A stretch of DNA of 64,000 nucleotides from UBA11889 sp002313255. GTDB taxonomy: Bacteria > Pseudomonadota > Gammaproteobacteria > Pseudomonadales > Azotimanducaceae. The stretch covers positions 1 through 64,000 of the forward strand of contig CAJWQX010000006.1 in NCBI GenBank assembly GCA_913045265.1, written 5' to 3'. The stretch's first letter is position 1, and every line of letters begins with the position of its first letter. The translations under genes were made by a program, and so were the position numbers. Below, in pieces: positions 1 through 7,460 of this stretch. The notes under the pieces were generated by a model. The model was not told the origin of the DNA, ran no database searches, and saw only the letters and a list, made by a program, of their open reading frames with translations.

Positions 1-192
1 ATGGCTGGCGTTCTTCCAGAAGCATACGAACTGGTTGAAGACGAAAAGATCACGAATCGTGATTTCTCCCATTTCGTGTTTGAAAACCCTGTGCGGTTTT
101 GGGGTGAGACCAATCCCAGGTTTTTCGAGGGAACCCGCGTGGCAAAAGAGGCGCAGGCGCTCCTATCGTCGCCGGTGGGAGCTCCGGCATAA
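1..192 (+). CDS. Amidohydrolase family protein, C-terminal end (cut by window start)
   Basis: Only the last 63 residues are visible; the gene almost certainly starts before the window, so the ATG at base 1 should be read as an internal Met. The segment FVFENPVRFWGETNPRFFEGT is typical of the extreme C-terminus of Amidohydro_2 (PF04909) metal-dependent hydrolases and decarboxylases, where the last helix carries an 'N-P/A-x-R-x-(Y/W)G' element. The metal site lies outside the window, so substrate and reaction cannot be judged. The family fits the catabolic flavour of the neighbourhood. Confidence 0.65.
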   Translation: MAGVLPEAYELVEDEKITNRDFSHFVFENPVRFWGETNPRFFEGTRVAKEAQALLSSPVGAPA

Positions 193-430
193 ACTTCGTT
201 GTTCACTAAGTCCCATCTTCGAAGAAATACGAGAAAATCGCCGGTCATTCATCGGAACAAGCGGGACTTTTCGGGCGACGGATGTGCCGTTGTTCGCGGG
301 TTTCTATTTCTCGCCGTGCGCCGTATCAAGATAGGAGATCGGTGCAGGTAAAATGCGGTGAAATAGACTGGCGGTCTTCGTTTCATCGACCGTGGAGATG
401 CGTATCCGGAGAATGGCTCTGAATACGAGA

Positions 431-874
431 TCAGAAGCGGCGATTGCCTACTTCATTGTTCAATATCTTGCATTTCCCAAATTGGGTGAGTGTTTCGGTT
501 GTGCCGACTTCCGAGACGCGTTTTCTCACGGTCCGGCTTTCGAGAGTTCGTCGATCGATATGGTAAGTTTTTTCGGAATCGGCTCGCCGTACCCTAACTT
601 CTCCGGGGGTTCTGTCCATAGGTAATCGATCAATGACTCGATGGAAGCTTGCTTGATTGGCGTAGGTAATCGGGTATCCCGTTAACGAAGCGTCGCCGGC
701 TTCCGAGTCGAATTGCACCAGAGCTATCCAATCGGGGCTGCGGTCCTCGTTCACGTATCTACACTCTAAAGAGACGGGTTCCGCGCGGGTGGAAGTGGCT
801 ATCCCAATTGACAAAGTAACCAACGCTATCCAGCGGGCTCGCTTAATCTGAAAAAATCCGTTGCTTGCTATCAC
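431..874 (-). CDS. Small secreted hypothetical protein
   Basis: A 147-residue protein that I do not recognise. The N-terminus (positively charged QIKRAR followed by WIALVTLSIGIATSTRAEP) looks like a Sec signal peptide with cleavage near A-x-A around residue 31, so the mature protein is probably periplasmic. Mature sequence is polar, with two Cys (LECRY and GKCK), which could form a disulfide. It lies four bases downstream of the lipoprotein gene on the same strand, so the two are probably co-transcribed. No function is proposed. Confidence 0.6.
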   Translation of the reverse strand: MIASNGFFQIKRARWIALVTLSIGIATSTRAEPVSLECRYVNEDRSPDWIALVQFDSEAGDASLTGYPITYANQASFHRVIDRLPMDRTPGEVRVRRADSEKTYHIDRRTLESRTVRKRVSEVGTTETLTQFGKCKILNNEVGNRRF

Positions 875-878
875 GGCA

Positions 879-1328
879 TCAATTTCCCATCAACATGCGG
901 GGGACCACAGAGATTGTGACGTCTGTTTCAGGACCGAATCTTGAGCCTTTGAAAATCTCCACAGTCGCAATTCGGTCTGGTTTTTCGAAGACCATTATGA
1001 TCGATTGCCCGACCGTGGAACTGCTCAGATTCCATCCACTTGCGGGTATTGCTTCGCGAAAAAAAAGTAATGTTTCTGCTGGGCTTAGAGGATCGTCGAT
1101 TCCTATACGGCCGCCCCACCCGTGACCGCTTCCAAGAATTACAGATTCGCGATTACGAATCTCTGAGTTCGGCGGTAACGGTAGATCTTCAATCAGCGCA
1201 TTGATAATCAGTCTCGTGTCTTCAGCACTTATTGACGGTCGCTGAGTCGATTGTTGCACCAACGCACAGCTCGATAACAACAACATCGACGCAACCGTCA
1301 AACCTAGGAACATTCTTGTTGAGTTCAA
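879..1328 (-). CDS. Putative small lipoprotein
   Basis: A 149-residue protein with a lipoprotein signal: a hydrophobic stretch LGLTVASMLLLSSCALVQQ ends in L-S-S-C, a good lipobox, so it is probably anchored to a membrane by lipidated Cys21. The mature part has no motif that I recognise; it includes a segment resembling a small alpha/beta fold (SPAETLLFFREAIPASGWNL), which is reminiscent of short lipoproteins with a repeated 'yY...L...GW' unit. It is followed by a second secreted protein gene and preceded upstream on the same strand by tRNA-Arg. Confidence 0.65.
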   Translation of the reverse strand: MNSTRMFLGLTVASMLLLSSCALVQQSTQRPSISAEDTRLIINALIEDLPLPPNSEIRNRESVILGSGHGWGGRIGIDDPLSPAETLLFFREAIPASGWNLSSSTVGQSIIMVFEKPDRIATVEIFKGSRFGPETDVTISVVPRMLMGN

Positions 1329-1449
1329 TTGAATGCCTTCTGGTATTGATAAGCGGGAGGCACTTTAACACCAATGGCCACATGAGCTGTATACCCATAC
1401 AGCATACAAGGGTTCTTTTTTCGTTGCCGAGACAAGTTAAAGAAACAAA

Positions 1450-1526
1450 TGGCGCGCCCGCAGGGACTCGAACCCCGAACCCCCAGGTTCGAAGCCTGGT
1501 GCTCTATCCAATTGAGCTACGGGCGC
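1450..1526 (-). tRNA. tRNA-Arg (anticodon TCG)
   Basis: Read on the minus strand this folds as a full cloverleaf: acceptor stem GCGCCCG/CGGGCGC, D arm AGCTCAATTGGATAGAGC, anticodon stem CCAGG/CCTGG with loop CTTCGAA (anticodon TCG, reading CGA codons), and T arm with GGTTCGAGTCC. The discriminator is G and the terminal CCA (bases 1450-1452) is encoded in the genome. A consensus -10 hexamer lies just upstream. Confidence 0.97.
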
Positions 1527-1536
1527 AGTGATTCGA

Positions 1537-1542
1537 ATTATA
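1537..1542 (-). promoter_or_regulatory. Probable -10 box of the tRNA-Arg gene
   Basis: Minus-strand TATAAT, an exact sigma70 -10 hexamer, centred about 13 bases before the first base of the tRNA. No good -35 hexamer stands 16-18 bases further upstream, so this rests on the -10 alone. Confidence 0.4.
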
Positions 1543-1605
1543 GCTGGATGGGGATGGAGTTTTGGTAAGGTGGTTGCTGATCATGATCGCGCAAGGAAGT
1601 AAGAA

Positions 1606-2796
1606 GTGACTGACCTACCGCTAAAGGATGTCGTGGTTCTCGACATGGGGCAAATATACAACGGACCTTACTGTGGCTATTTGTTAGCGATGTCGGGTGC
1701 ACGAGTCATTAAGATCGAGGCACCTGGAGGTGAAGGGATGCGCGGTCGCTCCAGCGATGTGAGTTCGAGCTACCCCTTCTGCATGCTGAACGGTAACAAA
1801 GAGACCATCACACTGAACCTAAAGTCGGATCGTGGACGCGACTTATTGAAAGAACTTGCGGCCCACGCGGACGTGCTCATCGAGAATTTTGCGCCTGGAA
1901 CGATGGAACGCAACCAGGTCGGCAGCGAAACGCTGACGGCGCTGAATCCAAGGCTTATATACGCGGCCGCAACGGGTTATGGGCAAGGCGGACCGCATCG
2001 CGATTATCTGGCGATGGATATAACGGTCCAAGCCATGACCGGCGTGGTCGCCATCACCGGCAATGAGGGCGAGCCGCCACTGAAGTCTGGACCTGCTCTT
2101 TGCGACATCCTCGGTGGGGTGCATCTCTACGGAGCGATTACCACGGCGTTATATCGTCGCGAACATACCGGTCGAGGCGCGATTCTCGATGTCGCGATGC
2201 AGGACGCAGTGTTTCCGACGTTATGTTCGGCACTTGGCGCGTATTACCTGGCGGGTGGTAATCCGCCCCGGACAGGCAATCACCATCAAGCGCGCGCAGT
2301 CGCGCCGTACAACGTATATGCCACCAACGATGGACACGTGGCCATTATCTGCATCCGTGAAAATCACTGGCAGCGATTGTTGGAAGCAATGGAGCGCAAC
2401 GATCTAGAAAATGATCCGAGATTCGTGGACATGGCGACTCGCTCGGCCAACATGGACGCCACCGACGCAGTGGTTGAAGAATGGACCCAGACGCGGACAA
2501 AGGAAGACGTTTTTCGTATTTGTCAGTCACACGATGTCATCTGCGCGCCGGTCCAATCGCTAGACGATGTCGTTAACGATCCGCATCTTTTGGAACGTGG
2601 CGCGCTATCTAAAGTTTCGCATCCGAAATACGGGACCGTAACACTGCCCAGCTCGGCGCTTCGATTTAACGACGTAGAACCGCCCGAGGTGAAGCTGCCG
2701 AGAGGGGTGGGTGCGGACAACGACTCCGTGTATGGCGATTTATTGAATCTTAGTCCCGAGCAAATTGACGAATTGCGCAAGACCGAAGCGATCTAA
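1606..2796 (+). CDS. CaiB/BaiF family (class III) CoA transferase
   Basis: A 396-residue protein of the formyl-CoA transferase family, which moves CoA between two carboxylic acids through aspartyl-CoA thioester chemistry in the cytosol. Visible features are the N-terminal LxxxxVLDMGQIYNGPYC segment, KIE around residue 37, the central 'GQGGPHRDYLAMD' and ALCDILGG, whose Asp167 aligns from memory with the catalytic Asp of Frc, and the 'REHTGRGAILDVAMQDAV' signature. Length matches the family. Start is GTG with AAGGAAG upstream; it diverges from the tRNA gene. The substrate cannot be read from sequence. Its stop codon abuts a remnant of an unrelated gene on the other strand. Confidence 0.93.
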   Translation: MTDLPLKDVVVLDMGQIYNGPYCGYLLAMSGARVIKIEAPGGEGMRGRSSDVSSSYPFCMLNGNKETITLNLKSDRGRDLLKELAAHADVLIENFAPGTMERNQVGSETLTALNPRLIYAAATGYGQGGPHRDYLAMDITVQAMTGVVAITGNEGEPPLKSGPALCDILGGVHLYGAITTALYRREHTGRGAILDVAMQDAVFPTLCSALGAYYLAGGNPPRTGNHHQARAVAPYNVYATNDGHVAIICIRENHWQRLLEAMERNDLENDPRFVDMATRSANMDATDAVVEEWTQTRTKEDVFRICQSHDVICAPVQSLDDVVNDPHLLERGALSKVSHPKYGTVTLPSSALRFNDVEPPEVKLPRGVGADNDSVYGDLLNLSPEQIDELRKTEAI

Positions 2797-3036
2797 GCAC
2801 GCGATGGGCATTTCAAGTTGGTGCAGTGCTTCTAGAACGTCACTTCGCATGCCATCTTCGTCGGCATGCATTGAATTTGGATCGTACACGCCCTCGAATA
2901 TCGACCGACCCATGTGTTCAAGAAAGCCGCCGAAGATCTGGCCGTCGACTGTATTGATCATGAAATCTGTGTGCAGCGCTAAGCGTGCGGATTTCACTGT
3001 AATCTGGGGCCCCGTGATACTCTTGGAAGCGCGCAA
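2797..3036 (-). pseudogene. 5' remnant of a GH51 alpha-L-arabinofuranosidase
   Basis: On the minus strand about 80 codons read like the start of a GH51 arabinofuranosidase: 'GQIFGGFLEHMGRSIFEGVY' then ADEDGMRSDVLEALHQLEMP match the family's 'FG-F-EHLGR-x-Y-G-Y/W' and 'ADEDGFR-DV-EAL-xL-vP' block. In intact enzymes 'vlRyPGGNF' follows at once; here the similarity stops exactly where the opposing CoA transferase gene ends, and the catalytic Glu residues are absent. It is therefore a broken 5' end and not a working enzyme. The identification is from memory of the family consensus. Confidence 0.7.
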
Positions 3037-3057
3037 ACTTAGCAGTCAGGGTAGTGC

Positions 3058-4173
3058 ATGGCTACGACATTCGACCGGGTAGAAGACGCAATATCTGCGA
3101 TTGCAGCGGGCGAACTCGTGGTCGTCGTCGATGACGACGATCGAGAGAACGAAGGCGATTTGATCATGGCCGGGTCAAAAGCAACCACGGACAAAGTTGC
3201 GTTTATGATTCGCCATACCAGTGGCATTTTGTGTACTCCGATTAACGAAGAACATGCCAAGCGGCTTCATTTGGAGCCAATGGTTGCCCGGAACGACGCA
3301 CCGCTGTCGACTGCATTCACGGTGAGCGTTGACTACCGTAAAGGGCTAACCACCGGTATTTCTGCCGAAGAGCGTGCAAATACCGTAACAGCGCTTTCAA
3401 GTAACAACACGCAAGGCGAGGATTTCGTTCGTCCTGGTCATATTTTCCCGCTCGTTGGAAGAACGGGGGGGGTGATGGTTCGATCGGGACACACGGAAGC
3501 GGCGATCGATCTATCGGAAGCGGCCGGGTGCGGGCCCGTGGGACTGCTTGCGGAGATCGTAAATGACGATGGGTCCGTTAAACGGTTACCCGATCTCTTT
3601 GAGTTCGCGGCGGAACATGCCCTCAAAGTGATTTCCATCCCGGACCTCATTGCGTATCGGCAACGGCGCGAGCAATTGGTGGTTAGAAGCAGAGAATTTC
3701 ACGTAAATACGCGGATTGGTAAGGCGCGTGCCTACGCTTATCGGACCAAGTTCGAAGATGCCGAACATCTTGCCTTGGTCTTCGGTAACGTTGTTGCGAG
3801 CGAGGTGGTGGTGGTTAGAATTCATCGGGAGAAGCTGATTGAAGATGTGTTTGGGCCTCAGAGTGAGCATGAGAACAATTTGCTCGATGTCTCCCTAAAG
3901 CGCATCGGTGAACTGGGAGGGGGGATTCTCATTTATCTTCGTAGTGGGTTTGTCGGTGTTCCGCTGGATCATCTTGATTCCAATGGCTCGAACGAGCTCA
4001 CGAGCCGTGAGACGGAGCGTAGACACGAATGGCTAGAGATCGGTGTGGGGGCTCAAATTTTGCGTGATTTAGGTGCCCAGCACATTCGCGTGCTTACGGG
4101 ACGGGAGATGGATTTTGTTGGGCTTGATGGATTCGGGCTCGAAGTAGATGCGACTGAGCTCCTGACGGATTGA
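3058..4173 (+). CDS. ribB: 3,4-dihydroxy-2-butanone 4-phosphate synthase with degenerate GTP cyclohydrolase II domain
   Basis: A 371-residue RibBA-like protein. The N-terminal domain (about 1-205) carries the DHBP synthase site, DDDDRENEGD at 25-34 and the downstream 'RPGHIFPL' and RxGHTEAAIDL blocks; it makes the four-carbon unit of riboflavin from ribulose 5-phosphate. The C-terminal domain has the cyclohydrolase II fold signature but 'VRIHREKLIEDVFGPQSEHENN' (253-274) lacks the three zinc-binding cysteines of RibA ('CLTGDvFGSxRCDCG'). It should thus supply RibB activity only, and a separate RibA is expected elsewhere. ATG start; no FMN riboswitch was seen upstream. Confidence 0.93.
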   Translation: MATTFDRVEDAISAIAAGELVVVVDDDDRENEGDLIMAGSKATTDKVAFMIRHTSGILCTPINEEHAKRLHLEPMVARNDAPLSTAFTVSVDYRKGLTTGISAEERANTVTALSSNNTQGEDFVRPGHIFPLVGRTGGVMVRSGHTEAAIDLSEAAGCGPVGLLAEIVNDDGSVKRLPDLFEFAAEHALKVISIPDLIAYRQRREQLVVRSREFHVNTRIGKARAYAYRTKFEDAEHLALVFGNVVASEVVVVRIHREKLIEDVFGPQSEHENNLLDVSLKRIGELGGGILIYLRSGFVGVPLDHLDSNGSNELTSRETERRHEWLEIGVGAQILRDLGAQHIRVLTGREMDFVGLDGFGLEVDATELLTD

Positions 4174-4178
4174 TTGAA

Positions 4179-4418
4179 TTAGGTTCGATAATGGAATCCA
4201 CGAGCTACGCCGCACCGACCCACGTAGACAATTCGTATGTCACGGGTAAAAGTGCCGCATTGATTACACCTCACATGGTCGCGGACTTTGGTGATTGGGC
4301 AATCGGGACCGAAGCGTTCCTGCAGCATACCGAGATCGAGTAGTTCGGTTCGATGACATGTTGTGCACACGCCAAAAAGTTCGAACGCCATACGCAGATC
4401 GTCAATCGTGTTGGGCAT
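4179..4418 (-). CDS. Small zinc-ribbon-like protein, probably LexA controlled
   Basis: A 79-residue protein with paired CxxC knuckles (CTTCH near residue 18 and CNQCG near 51), which suggests a single structural zinc site. Function is not known; comparable small proteins with 'LDLxxLxxRFG..' between two CxxC motifs are scattered in Proteobacteria. Its ATG is inside a 30-base perfect palindrome whose core is the consensus LexA box, so expression is probably tied to DNA damage. It ends six bases from the ribB stop, tail to tail. Confidence 0.6.
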   Translation of the reverse strand: MPNTIDDLRMAFELFGVCTTCHRTELLDLGMLQERFGPDCPITKVRDHVRCNQCGTFTRDIRIVYVGRCGVARGFHYRT

Positions 4419-4445
4419 AATACTGTATATATATACAGTATTATG
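4416..4445. promoter_or_regulatory. LexA (SOS) box within a 30-base perfect palindrome
   Basis: Bases 4421-4440 read TACTGTATATATATACAGTA, identical to the E. coli LexA consensus, and symmetry continues five bases on each side. The left arm contains the start codon of the small zinc-ribbon gene (minus strand) and the right arm lies nine bases before the GTG of the pdxA-like gene (plus strand), so the site could repress both. A box on top of a start codon is unusually close and would fit a leaderless or very short leader transcript. Confidence 0.8.
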
Positions 4446-4453
4446 TTGAACGC

Positions 4454-5416
4454 GTGAAGGGAAACTCAGTCATCGGTGTCACGCTTGGCGACCCTGCTGG
4501 CATTGGTCCGGAAGTCTTCGCTCGGGTCCTAGATGATGTGTCTACGAAGTGCGAAATCGTAGTGTATGGGGCGCGATGGGCGCTTGAGTTAGGGGCGAAG
4601 ATCGCCGGAGTGTCGCCAAACGCGCGCTACAAATTCGTCGACGTCGGAATAGATAAGCCCGTGGATTTCGAATTAGGGGTAGTTTCTCCCGTATGTGGAC
4701 GAATAGCCGTTGAATCCGTTGAAGCAGCAGCAGCTGACGCACTGTCTGGACAGATTGACGCGATGATGACGTGCCCGCTCAACAAAGAAGCCATTCATGC
4801 CGCCGGTTATAGTGATATCGGACATCAAGAGATTCTGGCTCGACTAGCCGACGTGGACGCGACCGCGACCATGCTGATGACGCCGGGTCTGCGCGTAGTC
4901 CATTTGTCGACGCATAAATCGTTGATCGAAGCGGGCCATTATGTGACCCGAGACAATGTGTTGGAGAAGATTGATCTCTGTCACCGCACTCTTACTCGCT
5001 GGGGTCTCCAACGCATCAAGATTGCGGTCGCGGCACTTAACCCGCACGGAGGAGAGGGTGGCTTGCTGGGTCGAGAAGAAATCGATGCGATTGAGCCGGC
5101 GGTCAAGGCTGCGAAGGAACGTGGTATTGATGCTCGCGGACCGTTACCCGCTGATTCGGTGTTCAATCGAGCAATCGAAGGCGAATTCGATGTCGTCCTC
5201 GCGATGTACCACGATCAGGGACACATCGCTATTAAAGTGCACAATTTTCACGAAAGCGTGACGGCCACGTTGGGAATACCGTTTGTCCGTACCTCTGTCG
5301 ACCATGGCACCGCTTTTGACATTGCCGGACGCGGTGTCGCGGATAGCCGCGGTACAACGGCTGCACTCGACGCGGCGCTGACGCTAGCGCAAGGGGCTCT
5401 GTCGAACGACGCTTAA
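4454..5416 (+). CDS. PdxA-family dehydrogenase (4-hydroxythreonine-4-phosphate dehydrogenase or catabolic paralogue)
   Basis: A 320-residue NAD-dependent, metal-binding dehydrogenase. It shows TLGDPAGIGPE at the N-terminus, metal ligands His154 (STHKS), His198 (LNPHGGEGG) and His253 (MYHDQG), and the SVDHGTAFDIAG block. PdxA oxidises 4-hydroxythreonine phosphate in pyridoxal phosphate synthesis. Here the motif is MYHDQGHI and not MYHDQGLPVLK as in E. coli PdxA; the QGHI form is, from memory, more usual in PdxA2 and related catabolic dehydrogenases. The neighbours (alcohol dehydrogenase, FAH-family hydrolase, molybdopterin dehydrogenase) also suggest catabolism. GTG start is chosen because the upstream in-frame region is closed. 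Confidence 0.88.
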   Translation: MKGNSVIGVTLGDPAGIGPEVFARVLDDVSTKCEIVVYGARWALELGAKIAGVSPNARYKFVDVGIDKPVDFELGVVSPVCGRIAVESVEAAAADALSGQIDAMMTCPLNKEAIHAAGYSDIGHQEILARLADVDATATMLMTPGLRVVHLSTHKSLIEAGHYVTRDNVLEKIDLCHRTLTRWGLQRIKIAVAALNPHGGEGGLLGREEIDAIEPAVKAAKERGIDARGPLPADSVFNRAIEGEFDVVLAMYHDQGHIAIKVHNFHESVTATLGIPFVRTSVDHGTAFDIAGRGVADSRGTTAALDAALTLAQGALSNDA

Positions 5417-5525
5417 CGCGGTAGCCCACAGACGAGTCAATGAAACGCCGATAGATTTCTACGCATGTGGCGGGCGGTTGGACGGTCTGGCACACTCGAT
5501 TGAAGTATCAGACAGGGGTGATGAC

Positions 5526-6611
5526 ATGAAAGCTGCGGTATTCAGAGAAGTAAACAAACCAATGGAAGTTGAGGAGATCGAGGTATCGAAACCCGGCCCT
5601 CGCGAGATCCTGATCCGAACCGCGGCGGCGGGTGTTTGCCATTCCGACATGCACTTCTTCAACGGGACGTATCCCGGGCAATTGCCGATTGTGCTCGGTC
5701 ACGAATCAGCAGGGATCGTCGACCAAGTTGGAAGTGATGTCAGTTACGTGAAGCCGGGCGACCACGTGATCACCTGTTTGTCAGTCTTTTGCGGACATTG
5801 CGAATACTGCCTTACGGGTCACATGTCACTTTGTCAGGAACCGGAAGTTCGACGTGGACCTGCCGAAGATCCGCGGTTGAGTTACGGCGGTGATCTCCTC
5901 CACCAGTTTGCGAACTTGGGCTCGTTCGCGGAGATGATGCTCGTCCACGAGCATGCCGTGGTTAAGATTCGAGAAGATATGCCGCTCGATCGGGCAGCGC
6001 TTATTGGTTGTGGGGTGACGACCGGTGTAGGCGCCGTCATTCATACGGCGGCCGTAGAACCTGGAGCGACGGTCGCAGTGATTGGTTGCGGGGGCGTTGG
6101 TTTGTCATGCATCAATGGAGCGGCGCTTGCCGGTGCCAGCCGCGTTATTGCTGTTGACATGGTAGCGTCCAAACTCGAACTCGCGCGGAAGTTTGGGGCT
6201 ACAGATGTGATCGACGCTAGCGGCGGCGATGCGGTAGCGCAGGTTCAAGCACTCACCGGTGGCGGTGTACATTATTCGTTCGAGGCCATTGGTCTCAAAG
6301 TCACCGCCGAACAGGCGTTTCAGATGTTGCGGCGGGGCGGCACCGCGACGGTGATAGGCATGATTCCACCTGGCGATATGGTGACCCTACACGGTGTTGA
6401 ATTTCTGCAAGAAAAGACCATTCAGGGGTCTATGATGGGCTCCAACCGTTTCCGCGTGGATATGCCGCGGTATGTCGACTTTTATCTGCAAGGTCGTTTA
6501 CACCTGGACGAAATGGTATCTAGTCGTATCAAACTGGAAGACGTAACCGATGCGCTTCTCGCTCTCGAGACCGGCGAAGTGGCGCGTAGTGTCATCGTTT
6601 TTGATAACTAA
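5526..6611 (+). CDS. Zinc-dependent alcohol dehydrogenase (MDR superfamily)
   Basis: 361 residues. The N-terminal catalytic domain has AGVCHSDMHF and GHESAGIV (catalytic zinc ligands Cys and His) and the structural zinc lobe CGHCEYCLTGHMSLC; the Rossmann half has VIGCGGVGLSCI for NAD. This is the layout of class III-like MDR alcohol dehydrogenases, which oxidise primary alcohols or hydroxyacyl compounds in the cytosol. The ATG at 5526 is preferred over earlier in-frame starts because it has GGGGTG six bases upstream and begins with the usual MKAAVF. It lies ten bases before the next gene on the same strand. Specific substrate unknown. Confidence 0.93.
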   Translation: MKAAVFREVNKPMEVEEIEVSKPGPREILIRTAAAGVCHSDMHFFNGTYPGQLPIVLGHESAGIVDQVGSDVSYVKPGDHVITCLSVFCGHCEYCLTGHMSLCQEPEVRRGPAEDPRLSYGGDLLHQFANLGSFAEMMLVHEHAVVKIREDMPLDRAALIGCGVTTGVGAVIHTAAVEPGATVAVIGCGGVGLSCINGAALAGASRVIAVDMVASKLELARKFGATDVIDASGGDAVAQVQALTGGGVHYSFEAIGLKVTAEQAFQMLRRGGTATVIGMIPPGDMVTLHGVEFLQEKTIQGSMMGSNRFRVDMPRYVDFYLQGRLHLDEMVSSRIKLEDVTDALLALETGEVARSVIVFDN

Positions 6612-6620
6612 GAATCTGTC

Positions 6621-7460
6621 GTGAAGTGGTTGACCTACGTGGCAAACGGCCGCGAAACATTTGGCTGTGTGATCGGTGATGGGGTTACCGATGTCGGAGC
6701 CCGGTCCGACTTCAATAGCTTGAAAGAAGCGATTGCCGACGGCGTGCTGCCAGAATTGTCTGCAGGTATCGGCGAGAATCCGGATCATAGTCTCAGCGAA
6801 ATCATCTATCTTCCGACCATCACCGCGCCCGACAAGATTCTCTGTGTGGGACTTAATTATAAGGATCACCAAGAAGAAACGGGACGGGGGGGTGAAGAAA
6901 ATCCAACCATTTTCGTTCGATTTGCGGGCGCCCAGATCGGTCACGGAGCCGCCATGGTGCGGCCCAGAGAGTCCCACGCACTCGACTTCGAAGGCGAAAT
7001 CGCAATGATTGTCGGCAAACCCGGTCGACGAATCGCGAAGGAGTCCTGGCTTGACCATGTCGCAGGGTTTGCCTGTTATAACGATGGCAGTGTGCGTGAT
7101 TATCAACGTCATACCAGCCAATTCACTCCCGGAAAGAACTTTTCGGGCACCGGTGGGTTTGGGCCTTGGATGATGACTACGGATGAGGTTGGCGATCTAG
7201 ATGATATGGAGATCACCACCCGCTTAAACGGTGAAGTGATGCAGAATGCGAAGTCAGATCAGCTAGTCTTTGGGTTTGCAGAACTCATTGCGTATTGCTC
7301 CACATTCACCGAATTGGTTGCAGGGGATGTCATCGTGACCGGGACACCCGGCGGCGTGGGCGCTGCGCGTACTCCCCCGGTGTTCATGGACGAAGGCGAC
7401 GTGATTGAGGTCGAGGTGAGGCCCATCGGCGTTCTCAGGAATCAAGTGATTGTTGGGTGA
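6621..7460 (+). CDS. Fumarylacetoacetate hydrolase family protein
   Basis: A 279-residue FAH-family enzyme, whose members hydrolyse C-C bonds of or decarboxylate/isomerise 2-oxo acids from ring degradation. The family blocks are clear: CVGLNYKDHQEE, LDFEGEIAMIVG with the metal-binding acidic residues, YNDGSVRDYQ, and VTGTPGGVG near the C-terminus. GTG start. It overlaps the next gene by four bases (GTGA), so translation is likely coupled to the molybdopterin dehydrogenase. In the context of a PdxA-like and an alcohol dehydrogenase it probably acts in the same degradative route. Confidence 0.93.
   Translation: MKWLTYVANGRETFGCVIGDGVTDVGARSDFNSLKEAIADGVLPELSAGIGENPDHSLSEIIYLPTITAPDKILCVGLNYKDHQEETGRGGEENPTIFVRFAGAQIGHGAAMVRPRESHALDFEGEIAMIVGKPGRRIAKESWLDHVAGFACYNDGSVRDYQRHTSQFTPGKNFSGTGGFGPWMMTTDEVGDLDDMEITTRLNGEVMQNAKSDQLVFGFAELIAYCSTFTELVAGDVIVTGTPGGVGAARTPPVFMDEGDVIEVEVRPIGVLRNQVIVG

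Noticed and set aside
2797..3057. FMN riboswitch upstream of ribB
   Set aside because: No RFN core sequences were found; the space is filled by the GH51 remnant.
6498..7121. Long minus-strand open frame of 207 codons
   Set aside because: It lies fully inside the alcohol dehydrogenase and FAH-family genes and has no family resemblance; the opposing genes are certain.
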